Of a stretch of DNA of 64,000 nucleotides, positions 24,585 to 33,782 are shown piece by piece. The translations under genes were made by a program, and so were the position numbers. The stretch covers positions 62,001 to 126,000 of the forward strand of contig CAMYXF010000003.1 in the NCBI GenBank assembly GCA_947303185.1, given 5' to 3'. The stretch is from an uncultured Clostridia bacterium. GTDB taxonomy: Bacteria; Bacillota; Clostridia; Saccharofermentanales; Saccharofermentanaceae. Numbering within the stretch: the stretch's first letter is position 1; the number at the start of each line of letters is the position of its first letter. The notes below the pieces were generated by a model. That model saw nothing but the letters and a program-made list of their open reading frames with translations. It did not search any database and was not told where the DNA came from.

Positions 24585-26363
24585 TTATCTCTCGGTGCAG
24601 ATACCGTCGCGCTCGTGGATCTTCTTCTTTTCTTCGTACATGATCTTGTCGGCACGCTCGAAAACTTCCTGGTAAGAAGTGTCTTTCTCGCGGTCGAAGA
24701 AAGCGCAGCCGAAAGCAATGGAGATACGCTCAAGATAGTTATCTGATTTCTTTCTCTCTTCTCTAAGCATCGCCTTCAACGCATCAAGTTTCTCATCGAT
24801 CTTGGCATACTCAAGAACTGAAGGGATTACAACGAATTCGTCTCCTCCGATCCTGAAGACGGTACTCATGGGGAAAGCCGTACAAAGAATACTTGCAGTC
24901 TCCTGGATAGCTTCGTCACCGGCCTTGTGGCCAAGGTTATCGTTGATGTGTTTTAAGTAGTTTAAATCGCACATTATTACTGCGAATTCCGCGGTGCCGT
25001 GACTGATCTTCTCATTGATGGATTCGACGGTCTCTTCGTAAGCATGGCTGTTCTTTACGTTTGTAAGTGAATCTATGTATACAAGGTTCTTCATGGCAAC
25101 AAGGTCATCACCCTGCTGCTTTAAGATCCTTTCACCCTTCTCGATCTTTCTCTCCTGTTCCCTGATCTTTGACTCTCTCTTCTCAGATTTGGCACGTTCA
25201 TTTTCTATCGCCTGTCCGATCACTCTGGAGAGCTCGCCGATCTCATCATCGTCATCTTCAGAAGGAAGATCCACATCATAATTGCCCTCACTTATAGAGC
25301 GGGCAGCTTCAGTGATCTTATGTAACGGGGCGGTGATACGGTTAACCACGGCAACCGCAACAAGGGCAAGGATAATGGTAAGTGCAACGGACAGGATGAT
25401 CATTAAGATGACCGCATTGTCTCTTTCCTCGTAAATACTGACGTAATCGTCACAAAGGACCAGCTTCATTCCGTTTCTGAGAGTTACGAAAGCCATCGCG
25501 CGGTCACTGCCTTCAAACTCGTATCTGATGAGCTCCGTGCCTGTCGCCGGTTCATTCATCAGTTCTTCGTTCTCCAGTATATGGTCCATCTCTCTTCCGT
25601 GTAATTCACCGTTTACGAGATCGTCGTAGTGGTAATGAACGCTTCCGTCAGCTTCCTCAAGGAACGTGTAGCCTGACTTGTGATATGTGAAAGTGTCGAC
25701 CCAGTTAAGAAATCTCGTAAAACTGATGTCTACTCCGATGATGGCAACAGGAGTTCCGTCGATAAATATAGGCTCAATATATGAGATCAGGTAATCGTCT
25801 ACGCTGTAGTCGTAATAGGGCTTTGTCCATGCGGGTACCCCGTTTCTGATAGGGCCGTAATACCAGTCTTCTGCGACTGGGTCATCCACGATCTCCTGCT
25901 GGGTAAATGGGATCGGATTGAATTCTCCGTCTTCGGTCCTGGTGTAGTAAACGCCCTCTTCGCGGCCTGTGATACCGGTGATATCAAGAGTGTAATGGAT
26001 ATATGCGCCTTCGATGATGTCATTATCTACTGTCATGAAGCGGATAAGATCATCGGCGTCGTCAACTATTGAATCTCTGAGCAGCCCGTCTTCTTTGATG
26101 GTCCCGACATCAGGGATCTTGCTTCTGGTCCATCTTGCAAGAGAACCGACGTCATCTTCGATCCTTATCAGCTCAAGATTGAGATCGTCAGCACGCTCTT
26201 TGCAGAACAGGTTCATCTGAGTAGCAGCGCCTTCTGTCAAAATCCTTCCGGTCAGCAAAACGGCTACCGTAACAAGTGTCGCGGCCAGAATAAATGCTCC
26301 GATGATGACAAGGATCATCATCTTCTTGCTTATGGACGATAAGAACTTCTTTCTATTCTGCAT
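24585..26363 (-). CDS. Diguanylate cyclase with Cache sensor and HAMP domain
   Basis: The product (592 residues from ATG 26363; an in-frame TTG at 26387 is also possible) has a helix near the N-terminus, a ~260-residue extracellular dCache-like sensor (IGVDISFTRFLNWVDTF), a second helix (about 320-345), HAMP (ITAPLHKITEAARSISEG), a Glu/Lys coiled coil and a GGDEF domain with intact RIGGDEF near 506. It should make c-di-GMP in response to an external ligand. The RxxD inhibitory site five residues before GGDEF is absent, so product inhibition is unlikely. Its promoter diverges from the gene at 26546. Confidence 0.9.
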   Translation of the reverse strand: MQNRKKFLSSISKKMMILVIIGAFILAATLVTVAVLLTGRILTEGAATQMNLFCKERADDLNLELIRIEDDVGSLARWTRSKIPDVGTIKEDGLLRDSIVDDADDLIRFMTVDNDIIEGAYIHYTLDITGITGREEGVYYTRTEDGEFNPIPFTQQEIVDDPVAEDWYYGPIRNGVPAWTKPYYDYSVDDYLISYIEPIFIDGTPVAIIGVDISFTRFLNWVDTFTYHKSGYTFLEEADGSVHYHYDDLVNGELHGREMDHILENEELMNEPATGTELIRYEFEGSDRAMAFVTLRNGMKLVLCDDYVSIYEERDNAVILMIILSVALTIILALVAVAVVNRITAPLHKITEAARSISEGNYDVDLPSEDDDDEIGELSRVIGQAIENERAKSEKRESKIREQERKIEKGERILKQQGDDLVAMKNLVYIDSLTNVKNSHAYEETVESINEKISHGTAEFAVIMCDLNYLKHINDNLGHKAGDEAIQETASILCTAFPMSTVFRIGGDEFVVIPSVLEYAKIDEKLDALKAMLREERKKSDNYLERISIAFGCAFFDREKDTSYQEVFERADKIMYEEKKKIHERDGICTER

Positions 26364-26411
26364 ATTCCGTATAGAAACCAATACCAAAGTGGACCTGTTT
26401 TGGATGAATAG

Positions 26412-26420
26412 ATTATATCA
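26412..26420 (-). promoter_or_regulatory. Extended -10 promoter for the Cache-GGDEF gene
   Basis: The minus strand reads TGATATAAT; transcription would start near 26405. Confidence 0.55.
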
Positions 26421-26487
26421 TCTGACCGCCGCTAATTTCACAAAATATCAATCAATATTTATATTTTATCGGATATAAAAATCGTCT

Positions 26488-26516
26488 TTGGGGATGTATT
26501 ATTTAGGTGGGATAAT
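26488..26516 (+). promoter_or_regulatory. Promoter for the lipoprotein at 26546
   Basis: TTGGGG (26488-26493), a 17-base spacer and GATAAT (26511-26516) give a reasonable sigma-A type promoter about 25 bases before the ribosome site GGGGAG. Confidence 0.5.
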
Positions 26517-26545
26517 TCGAATCTTAAGATATGGGGAGTTAATTT

Positions 26546-28933
26546 ATGAAGCACTTAAGACCTGTAGCTATGGCTATGTCCATAGTCATGTTGGTGACGA
26601 TGCTTTCGTCATGCCACGCCGTAAAGAAAAGCAGCAATGTAGTTAAAGAAGACGATCCGTGGTTCGAGTCGACAAGGTTTGAACTTGAGCCCGACATGCC
26701 AAAGAACCTCTCGCTGCCGGCCTCGGAAGTTATGTGTACAAGCGAAGACAAATTCATTCATGCATACAGCTACACGCTGGACCAGTGGTACCACTCCCAC
26801 ACCAAGCTCGACACTTACGATTTTGACGGCAATCTGACTGGCCGTTACGACATCACGAACAAAGACGGTTACGCTATCTACTCTTTCTATTCCATCACCT
26901 GTTCGCCGGACGGCAAGACTCTGACCGCCATAGCATACATAAATTCCGAGACGGCTGAAGGACATCCCGCTTTCTTAACGATAGATGCGGAAAGCGGAGT
27001 TGTTACGGACACGAAGCCTGTTTTCGAAGGCGAAGCGAAAAAGGTAAAAACTCCTGGATTCACCATTGACAGACTTGCTCTCATCGGCGATTACACAGTG
27101 GCGCTTCTTGCCGGCGAATACCAGGGCGGCATGCAGCAGGATTGGAAACTGATGCTGTTCAAGGATACAGAGTTTGTCACCGAATGTGATATGTCACAGC
27201 TCCACATCGGATATATCCTTAACAGCTTCTCTCTTGATGAACATTCAGGATCACTGTATCTTGTCGGCTACGAGGCAGGTGACGTCGTTGCCTGCGAATT
27301 CGACATCTTTAACGGAACGCTCAAGAGCAAGACTTCGTTCAGCGACCTTGATTCATCCAAAGTAAACCTTGCCGAATATTCATCAACCGACAAGGGCGAT
27401 CTCTGCAAGATCGATTCTCTGGGAAACGTCATGAAGCTCGACACCGCCACCATGACGCCCGTCACCATGATCGACACCAACTGGTACACGCCTTACTTCT
27501 CGCAGCCGCAAAGCGAGGACGTTTATTTCATGTCAACGATCTTAAGCAGCAATGAAGAAAGAACCGTCATCCTGGACGACACGGCGGTATACTACGGAAG
27601 CATTGATTCACTTACCTACAGTTATGTCAGGGTGCTCGAAAAGGCTGATAAGAATCCTCATGCAGGCAAACAGATAATCGAGCTCGCCCTGCCCCAGAAT
27701 TCCGGCATCTCGGATTATCTTGCAAAATCCATTTTTGAGTTCAACAAGACCAATGACGAATACCTCATAAGAGTGTGGGACAAGTATAAGACGGGCTACA
27801 TCATCGGAAGATCTTTTGGCACCGTCAACGAAGACGACCAGCAGATATATAAGATGATCCAGGATCTTCAGAGCGACGAAGCACCTGACCTTGCGATCGG
27901 CATCCAGAAAAACTACGCGATGCGTGATGAGATATTCAAGGACCTCACAGGATATTTGGACCCGGAGGTTCTGGATAAGCAGTACACGAATATTCTTGAA
28001 GCAGGAAGAATAAACGGCAAGCTCTACTTCCTCCCTGTCACGCTCGAGATCGAGGGCCTCGTAACTAATACCGAACTCCTGAAAGACGGCGCTGTCGGAC
28101 TTACATTCGAAGAATACGACGAACTCGTGGAAGGCCCGATGCACGGTTTCTCACCATACGATTATCCTGACTCGGATGTCTATAACAAACGTGATTTCCT
28201 GCTGTCATGCATAGACACGAAAAGCGCCATCGAAGGCGATACGATCGACTTCGGAACAGAGCAGTTCCGCCAGGCAGTCGAACACGCCGCTGCCATCGAA
28301 TACGATGACCTGATGAGCACTCCCGAAGATTATCTCTTCGACTGGAACAGATACAGAGGCGAATGCTACTACTTAAAGATCGACGACTATCTTGATTATG
28401 TATATGCATGCTTCAGACCCAAGGGCGACTACAAGATAATCGGCACGCCTTCCGTCGATGCATCAGGCCCCAGATTCAAAGCTCTTGAGACAATATCCGT
28501 ATCTGCTTCTACAGACGTCAATGAAGGATGCAGGAAGTTTATCAACTATCTTTTTGCAGGCTCCGCATTCGCAGCAGAAGATTGTGAATTCAGGCAGATC
28601 GTAACCAACAAAGACATCATGGAAAAGAACATCCAGAGCCTGACTCAAATCAACAACGATTTCTACGAAAGCTACATGGATAGCATCAACTCCGGAATGT
28701 TCATTCCTGCAGCAGGACTTGATAAGGCAACCGGCAACAAGGCGGCAACCGACGTCATGCACCAGAGCTTCACCGACAGCCTCGCGACGATCTCAACTTA
28801 CTACTACGAAGACTACACGATCGTGCAGTTCACGCTGGAAGAACTTGCACCATACTACGCAGGCGACAGGTCATTAGATGACGCAATCAAATACCTGAAC
28901 GACAGGGCAACAAAATATATTAGAGAGATGTAA
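26546..28933 (+). CDS. Large lipoprotein: beta-rich N-terminal half plus solute-binding-protein-like half
   Basis: The 795-residue protein has a lipoprotein signal ending LSSCHA. Residues about 60-370 look like a beta-propeller or WD-type sensor, with repeated short strands and DG/GN turns (YSITCSPDGKTLTAIAYIN). Residues about 375-795 look like a family 1 extracellular solute-binding protein (KQIIELALPQNSG, DLAIGIQKNYA, YFLPVTLEIEGLVTN). No permease genes are adjacent, so a sensing rather than uptake role is possible. GGGGAG precedes ATG 26546. It is a single-gene unit with promoter and strong terminator. Confidence 0.75.
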   Translation: MKHLRPVAMAMSIVMLVTMLSSCHAVKKSSNVVKEDDPWFESTRFELEPDMPKNLSLPASEVMCTSEDKFIHAYSYTLDQWYHSHTKLDTYDFDGNLTGRYDITNKDGYAIYSFYSITCSPDGKTLTAIAYINSETAEGHPAFLTIDAESGVVTDTKPVFEGEAKKVKTPGFTIDRLALIGDYTVALLAGEYQGGMQQDWKLMLFKDTEFVTECDMSQLHIGYILNSFSLDEHSGSLYLVGYEAGDVVACEFDIFNGTLKSKTSFSDLDSSKVNLAEYSSTDKGDLCKIDSLGNVMKLDTATMTPVTMIDTNWYTPYFSQPQSEDVYFMSTILSSNEERTVILDDTAVYYGSIDSLTYSYVRVLEKADKNPHAGKQIIELALPQNSGISDYLAKSIFEFNKTNDEYLIRVWDKYKTGYIIGRSFGTVNEDDQQIYKMIQDLQSDEAPDLAIGIQKNYAMRDEIFKDLTGYLDPEVLDKQYTNILEAGRINGKLYFLPVTLEIEGLVTNTELLKDGAVGLTFEEYDELVEGPMHGFSPYDYPDSDVYNKRDFLLSCIDTKSAIEGDTIDFGTEQFRQAVEHAAAIEYDDLMSTPEDYLFDWNRYRGECYYLKIDDYLDYVYACFRPKGDYKIIGTPSVDASGPRFKALETISVSASTDVNEGCRKFINYLFAGSAFAAEDCEFRQIVTNKDIMEKNIQSLTQINNDFYESYMDSINSGMFIPAAGLDKATGNKAATDVMHQSFTDSLATISTYYYEDYTIVQFTLEELAPYYAGDRSLDDAIKYLNDRATKYIREM

Positions 28934-28943
28934 TTCTGATTCG

Positions 28944-28972
28944 GGGCGTTTCAAATTTGAGACGCCCTTTTT
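28944..28972 (+). terminator. Intrinsic terminator after the 26546 lipoprotein
   Basis: GGGCGT and ACGCCC pair around an inner TCA/TGA stem (28944-28967), followed by five T. Confidence 0.9.
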
Positions 28973-28973
28973 C

Positions 28974-29282
28974 CTAATTTCTTGTCGGTTTATTCAGTGC
29001 TTTTCAAAGGCTTTTCTCTGAATTTTTGTAAGCTTTGCAAGATATGACGTAAGGTCATGTCGGTTTTCAGAGATTTTTCTCCTAATTTGAAAGGAATGCT
29101 TGTCAGGTTTTGTCGGCAGCATGAAATTAGTCGCGTATCCGACAAGGACCTACAAAGAACCGACAAGATTTCCTGCAAGCTTTCAATACAACCACCCTCA
29201 AAGAATGTTCGATAACAACAAAACTTGTCGGTTTTGGGGCCAAAAACCTCTGAAAATCCGACAAGAAACCTACAAGAAATTA
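28974..29282. repeat. Array of CTTGTCGG inverted motifs in a gene-free region
   Basis: CTTGTCGG or near copies occur on the plus strand at 28981, 29058, 29099, 29110 and 29224, and as CCGACAAG at 29139, 29160 and 29258 (CCTACAAG at 29269). The outermost ends also pair: CTAATTTCTTGT near 28975 with ACAAGAAATTAG at 29271-29282. The segment near 29058-29081 (GTCGG, TTTTCAGAG, TTTTT) is repeated inverted at 29241-29265. The region lies between two convergent genes, and no reading frame there looks coded. Confidence 0.65.
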
Positions 29283-29367
29283 GACTCATTCTGATACCTG
29301 TCGCAACCGTCCATGTCTTTAAAGACCGGCATCTTATGCGGGGTCGGGAACCGGCCCCTTAAACACT

Positions 29368-29447
29368 AAAAAAGCACCTGCAAAGGCAAGCAGTCAATGG
29401 TGCCAAAGGCAAGTTGACGTCCATTGACGGCGAAGCCTGCAGGTGCT
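29368..29447 (-). terminator. Large branched terminator after the DUF3592 gene
   Basis: AGCACCTGCA (29373-29382) pairs with TGCAGGTGCT (29438-29447) around an inner TCAATGG/CCATTGA stem (29394-29400 with 29421-29427). On the minus strand six T follow. The 75-base structure is far larger than a normal terminator hairpin. Confidence 0.7.
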
Positions 29448-29465
29448 ATTTGTCTGAAGTTTTAC

Positions 29466-30911
29466 TTATCCTTCGTAAGCGCCGTGGGTTCCGACGTAGG
29501 TATGTTCTGCGGGTGAAAGATCCCAGAAGACTTCTTTTTCGATCTTTGTCTCACCGTTAGATTCGTACTCGTTTGCTACGTAGAAGACGATACGCGTGTC
29601 GCCGATGTCATCGTGATCGCCGTGTTTTCCGAGCTGGGGCAGAGATCTGTCCTCAAAGACGATGCTGTATTCACCGTTGTCAAATTCGTCGATCCTCTCG
29701 ATGGTCGCAAGTTCGTAATACCATGTCTGGCCTTTAATATATGCGAATTCGGCCTGGCGCTTTTCGACCAGGTCATCTTCGATCTCATAAGGGATCTGAT
29801 AGCCGAAGTTTTTCATTATGTCGTCACCCATAGATTCGAAGATGTTCTCCCGCTCTTCGTCTGAACCGGTCATGATCTTGAAGATCGTAAAACCGTTCAT
29901 TCCGGGAACTGACGAACCATTTCCGGATAAAAATCCGCCGTTTAAGAAAGCCATGGCAAATACACCGCACAATGCAAAGCAGATAATGGATACGATAAGG
30001 CCCTTTACCTGAACGCCTGTCGACTTGTGGTAAATGTCTTCAGGGTGCTTCGGATCGATCACTATTGATGCTACGCCCATGTTAACGTCTGCATCGATTC
30101 CGTCGATCATGCGGTCGTAGATTCCCTTATAGTCCTTGCCCTGGTATGTGTATTCAAAGATCGGTGAAGTGCGCATAATGTAGCCGCGTCCGCCATGACC
30201 GTGCCTTCTGCCCGAACCGCTTGAATGGCTGTCTACGGTTCTTACATAACCTACGCAGTTTGCGGATATTTCTTCACTGTATTTCTTCTTTGCGGATAAG
30301 CTCTTGATAAAGCCGGCCAGCATCATAACTGCGATCGCCGCAAACAGGATCGCGCCCATCACGAGGAGCGTGCCGTTTAAGCCCAAAAAGCCTGAGAAGA
30401 ACATCGGGATGGCACCGGCAATGCCGATGATGCCGATCGCTATTCCTGCTGTTTTCGCTGATCCGGAATTGGTACCGCCGTAGAACGTATATCCTCTGGC
30501 ATTACCTGATTTCGCAGCATAAAACCCAAGAAGGGCAACGCCTAAAAAGAAACCGCCAAAGGCATAAGCCATGCCTCCGAAGAACGAACCGACGATAACG
30601 ACCGCGAATGTGGCGATTACTACGATCAGAGGAAACCATGAAGGCTTGCTTCTGACCGGTGCATCGTCATCATCCTGGAAGCCGTTCTGCGCCAGTTCTT
30701 CGGCACGCTTAACGTAAGCCGCCTGCTCTTCCGTGAGGTCTTCGTAGCCGGTATCAGAACCGGAAACGCTGTTCTTGATCTGCTGGAAAGCTACAGGAAG
30801 ATAGTCTTTTGCTCTTCTCCTGTACTGTACAAAAAGCTCGTCTCTTTCAAGTGTGGAAATGACCTTGTCTTCGCTGACGAACTGGTCGATGCGTCCGTCC
30901 TCAAATCTCAT
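29466..30911 (-). CDS. DUF3592-type membrane protein
   Basis: The 481-residue protein has a cytoplasmic N-terminus with a short helical motif (LTEEQAAYVKRAEELAQNG), four membrane helices (about 110-215), a soluble part with the DUF3592 pattern (SPIFEYTYQGKDYKG ... VASIVIDPKHPEDIY), one further helix (about 330) and a soluble C-terminal domain. A paralogue with the same order of parts lies at 61841-63139. The gene follows the DUF896 gene by 10 bases. Function of DUF3592 proteins is unknown. Confidence 0.8.
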   Translation of the reverse strand: MRFEDGRIDQFVSEDKVISTLERDELFVQYRRRAKDYLPVAFQQIKNSVSGSDTGYEDLTEEQAAYVKRAEELAQNGFQDDDDAPVRSKPSWFPLIVVIATFAVVIVGSFFGGMAYAFGGFFLGVALLGFYAAKSGNARGYTFYGGTNSGSAKTAGIAIGIIGIAGAIPMFFSGFLGLNGTLLVMGAILFAAIAVMMLAGFIKSLSAKKKYSEEISANCVGYVRTVDSHSSGSGRRHGHGGRGYIMRTSPIFEYTYQGKDYKGIYDRMIDGIDADVNMGVASIVIDPKHPEDIYHKSTGVQVKGLIVSIICFALCGVFAMAFLNGGFLSGNGSSVPGMNGFTIFKIMTGSDEERENIFESMGDDIMKNFGYQIPYEIEDDLVEKRQAEFAYIKGQTWYYELATIERIDEFDNGEYSIVFEDRSLPQLGKHGDHDDIGDTRIVFYVANEYESNGETKIEKEVFWDLSPAEHTYVGTHGAYEG

Positions 30912-30921
30912 TTTCTTCTCC

Positions 30922-31128
30922 TTACTGCTTCTTTTTCACATCCGTAAGCGTTCCGTCAGGCTGCTTTATCTTAAGGCCTTCAAGCTGCGAAGACAGATTG
31001 CCTACGACCTTCGCCCTGTATTCATTACGGAGCTTCGTCTGCTCTTCCTTTTCTTCGGGAGTAAGACCTTCAGTCTTGGACTTTCTGCTAAGTTCGTTAA
31101 TGCGCTTGATAAGTAATTCGAATTCCAT
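30922..31128 (-). CDS. DUF896 family protein (YnzC-like)
   Basis: The 68-residue protein matches the small DUF896/UPF0291 family: LIKRINELSRKSKTEGLTPEE, then EEQTKLRNEYR and a SQLEGLKI end. The family forms a short helical hairpin; the B. subtilis member YnzC is linked to SOS-induced genes but its function is unclear. It heads the operon with the DUF3592 protein and has a divergent promoter shared with the lipoprotein at 31244. Confidence 0.9.
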   Translation of the reverse strand: MEFELLIKRINELSRKSKTEGLTPEEKEEQTKLRNEYRAKVVGNLSSQLEGLKIKQPDGTLTDVKKKQ

Positions 31129-31169
31129 TTTGTATTTCCCTTTTCCAGTCAGGCGTTGATATGCACAAT

Positions 31170-31198
31170 ATTATAGCAAACTGAACTTTTGTTATAAT
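31170..31198. promoter_or_regulatory. Overlapping divergent extended -10 promoters forming a dyad
   Basis: TGTTATAAT (31190-31198, plus strand) serves the lipoprotein at 31244, and TGCTATAAT (31170-31178, minus strand) serves DUF896. The 29 bases between and including the two TATAAT boxes form an imperfect palindrome (ATTATA, CAAA ... TTTG, TATAAT), so each -10 lies where the other promoter's -35 should be. Confidence 0.55.
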
Positions 31199-31243
31199 GT
31201 GCCTGTCTTTTCGAGAACTGAAAATAATTAACGAGGATAAATT

Positions 31244-31978
31244 ATGAAATTAAAAAAGTTAACGGCGACGGCATTAATACTGGCGATGTGCTCATCAATG
31301 CTTCTTACTTCATGCGGAGGCAAGAGCAAGGGTGCGGGCAAGGGCAAGGAAATTGAAGAGATGCTCGAAGATACATACGGCGGACGTTTTACGCTGACGG
31401 ACACTGTGGCTTACCGTCCCGGTATCTATTTCATACAGTCGCCGGTCGTGTCACATTACGAGTATACCTATAAATGGGACCAGTACAAAGGTGAGGAAAT
31501 CTGGGTTACGACCAAGGATGGCGGTTACCAGACAAATATCAATTACGTTTTGTACCGTCCTGAATTGGAAGAATACTTTACGGCCGAGCTCGAGAAGAAA
31601 TTCCCGGGCGGGGTCTATGCACCTTTTTTATGTGTTGCCTGGGGTCATGGCGAGACTGAATTGGAAGAACTCGATTTCGATGACGCTATGGATGAGTGGG
31701 AACTGAATTATTACTGCGTTCTTGCAGTTGACGACGTTGATGACCATAAGACCATCGAGAAAGCGATTGAAGAGGTTTTCGGAGATTACAGCTTCTGCGT
31801 CGAAGTGCACGTAGCCTCAAAAAGTGATGTTGAGGCTCTCGCCCGAAAAGTCGACCCCGACAAAGAAGGATTGAATCGTTACACCTACTATACGAACAAG
31901 CTGCCGCATCATGAATACTATTGTTATAGTTGCAACTTAGAAGTCATAACCGGAAGATCAGGCTGGTCCTACAGGTAA
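31244..31978 (+). CDS. Lipoprotein of unknown function
   Basis: The 244-residue protein has a lipoprotein signal ending LLTSCGG, followed by a Gly/Lys linker (KSKGAGKGKE). The mature part has many Tyr and acidic residues and looks alpha/beta; no motif is recognised. A GAGG site precedes ATG 31244, and an extended -10 promoter is close upstream. It converges on the gene ending at 32000. Single-gene unit. Confidence 0.75.
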   Translation: MKLKKLTATALILAMCSSMLLTSCGGKSKGAGKGKEIEEMLEDTYGGRFTLTDTVAYRPGIYFIQSPVVSHYEYTYKWDQYKGEEIWVTTKDGGYQTNINYVLYRPELEEYFTAELEKKFPGGVYAPFLCVAWGHGETELEELDFDDAMDEWELNYYCVLAVDDVDDHKTIEKAIEEVFGDYSFCVEVHVASKSDVEALARKVDPDKEGLNRYTYYTNKLPHHEYYCYSCNLEVITGRSGWSYR

Positions 31979-31999
31979 GGTTACTTCTCCTGATTGCTG

Positions 32000-32686
32000 T
32001 TACGAATGCTCAGAGATGAATGCTTCGACATCTTCGGTCCTGATGTCGATATACGTGTCATCGTTATATGTCAGATGCGCGTATGAGGGCTTCCCCACAG
32101 CGCCGGTACCGCCGACGATAAGAGAATAATTATCGTCGATATCGAACGTCACGATATAAAGACCTGATCCGGTCTCGTAACCTATATAATCAGCAAGATC
32201 TTCCCACACAAGTTCATCGCCTTTTGACGACAGTTCAATGACGTCATCAAGGGTGAGCTGTTTGGTGCCGGAGGTGGTAATGCGCATCCGGTCCACTGTT
32301 TCTGATGTCTCAGTCACGGTAGTGGTTCCGATGTAAGGTTGTACTATGTCGAGAGAGTGACCGGGATGTTTTTCATAGGCGAAATAAGCCGCGAGAGTGA
32401 CAATAACAAATAAGATTTCGGCGACGGAAAGAACTAATCCGGTAATGGCAGCTGCCCGGCCTTTCTTCTTTTTAGCTATAGTGATGATCAATCCCGCAAT
32501 AGAAAGCGGAAGTGCTGCAAATGGAAGTAACAACAACAAAAGCATGAATATTATCAATGCTCCGTTGAGTTCTTCGTAGAATCTGGCAAGGGCAAGTGCG
32601 CTGATAAAAAACAGGCACGGCGCAGCGACCGCAAGGGTCAGTCCGGCAATGGCGAGCCTGCTTGTTTTTCTTCCGTCTTTACTCAT
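32000..32686 (-). CDS. DUF4190-like membrane protein
   Basis: The 228-residue protein has four helices in its first ~115 residues with the repeated pattern SRLAIAGLTLAVAAP and GRAAAITGLVLSVAEILF, as in DUF4190-type proteins, followed by a soluble acidic extracellular domain (about 120-228). It is the last of five closely packed minus-strand genes (35435 to 32000). Function unknown; an envelope role is likely from topology. Confidence 0.7.
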   Translation of the reverse strand: MSKDGRKTSRLAIAGLTLAVAAPCLFFISALALARFYEELNGALIIFMLLLLLLPFAALPLSIAGLIITIAKKKKGRAAAITGLVLSVAEILFVIVTLAAYFAYEKHPGHSLDIVQPYIGTTTVTETSETVDRMRITTSGTKQLTLDDVIELSSKGDELVWEDLADYIGYETGSGLYIVTFDIDDNYSLIVGGTGAVGKPSYAHLTYNDDTYIDIRTEDVEAFISEHS

Positions 32687-32703
32687 CGTACAAATCCCCC
32701 CTG

Positions 32704-33426
32704 TTACCTGCTGTAAACACCCGTTACGAGCTCTTTGATATATGCTTCTTTATTCGGCAATCCTTCGCACTCTTCTGCTGTCCTGATCGCAAGATCCTTA
32801 TCGTAAGGAATGCTTAAGAAAGAGAAGTTAATGGGTGCTTCTTTCTCGGAATCAAGTTCGCCTTCTATAACGAGCGCGTGGCATCTTGTAACTCCGAGTG
32901 AATTGCCGACGCTTCCGGTGTTGATCGCATATCCCATGTCAAATGTGCGCAGATACGGTGTGTGGCAGTCAGCAGAAATGAAGCCGCCGTGGACCTTGCC
33001 GTTTGTGTCGGTAAATGCGGGACGGAACTCGTCGATCGACAGATATGTGTGATAGTTGGCGTCGACCGGTCTTCCGTGGAAAAGCCTGAAATTGATGCCG
33101 CTTATAAGGACTTCATCTTCAAGAGGAAGTGACTCTAACCAGTCCATTCTTTCCTGCCCGAGCTGCTCCCAGAAAAAAGACATCTCGGCCCATTCAGGAG
33201 GGCAGTTTCTGGAAAGTTCACCGATGAAAAGATCCCAGTTGCCTGCGATGAATTTGTCGCAGTGGGTACGCACCCAGTCTAAAGTCTTATCGCTGTCAGG
33301 GCCCTTTCCTACTGCGTCGCCTAAGAACCAGATAAGGTCTGGCTTGATCTTTTCGATCTCCTTTTCCAAGGCAAGCGTTGCAGGCATGTTGCCGTGCAGG
33401 TCTGCCAAAAACAGTATTTTCGACAT
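32704..33426 (-). CDS. Calcineurin-like metallophosphoesterase (YfcE/ApaH-like)
   Basis: The 240-residue protein shows the metallophosphoesterase motifs in order: LADLHGN (residue 8 on), FLGDAVGKGP, AGNWD, and near the end SADCHTP followed by NTGSVGN. The last His-containing motif is DCHTP rather than the usual GHTH, but the metal-binding His are kept. It should hydrolyse a phosphodiester or phosphomonoester in the cytoplasm. AAGGAATTAAC precedes the ATG. It belongs to the 35435-32000 cluster next to a HAD phosphatase. Confidence 0.88.
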   Translation of the reverse strand: MSKILFLADLHGNMPATLALEKEIEKIKPDLIWFLGDAVGKGPDSDKTLDWVRTHCDKFIAGNWDLFIGELSRNCPPEWAEMSFFWEQLGQERMDWLESLPLEDEVLISGINFRLFHGRPVDANYHTYLSIDEFRPAFTDTNGKVHGGFISADCHTPYLRTFDMGYAINTGSVGNSLGVTRCHALVIEGELDSEKEAPINFSFLSIPYDKDLAIRTAEECEGLPNKEAYIKELVTGVYSR

Positions 33427-33451
33427 GTTAATTCCTTCTCCCCAATATTAA

Positions 33452-33781
33452 TCAGTATTTAGCGTGCGTGTTGCTCGTTGTCACCATGATGATGATGAAC
33501 ATGACTGCGGATGCAATCGTTGCAATAAGGCGGATTATCTTAACAACGTTGTTCTTGATGCCGACCATGATCAGGATGCTTGTGATGATGCTGACAGCCG
33601 CAAACAGGATCTGCAGATAAAACAGATGGCGTTCATCAGCAATTTCGAGCCGTCCTAAAGGGCTCCTGTGCCATTCCCTGACGCTGCCGTCTGCCAGAGG
33701 TGCGCGGTCAGTATAGATCTCGAGATTCAACACAACGAAAAATATTGCGTTAACGATTATTGAAATAATACTGAAAACCAT
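33452..33781 (-). CDS. Small membrane protein
   Basis: The 109-residue protein has three hydrophobic segments (about 3-20, 45-68, 76-98) and a short extracellular loop with DRAPLADGSVREWHRSPLG. ATG 33781 is preceded by AGGGGGGTAAC and lies right at the end of the HAD gene (stop at 33783), so translation is coupled. No family recognised. Confidence 0.65.
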   Translation of the reverse strand: MVFSIISIIVNAIFFVVLNLEIYTDRAPLADGSVREWHRSPLGRLEIADERHLFYLQILFAAVSIITSILIMVGIKNNVVKIIRLIATIASAVMFIIIMVTTSNTHAKY

Positions 33782-33782
33782 G

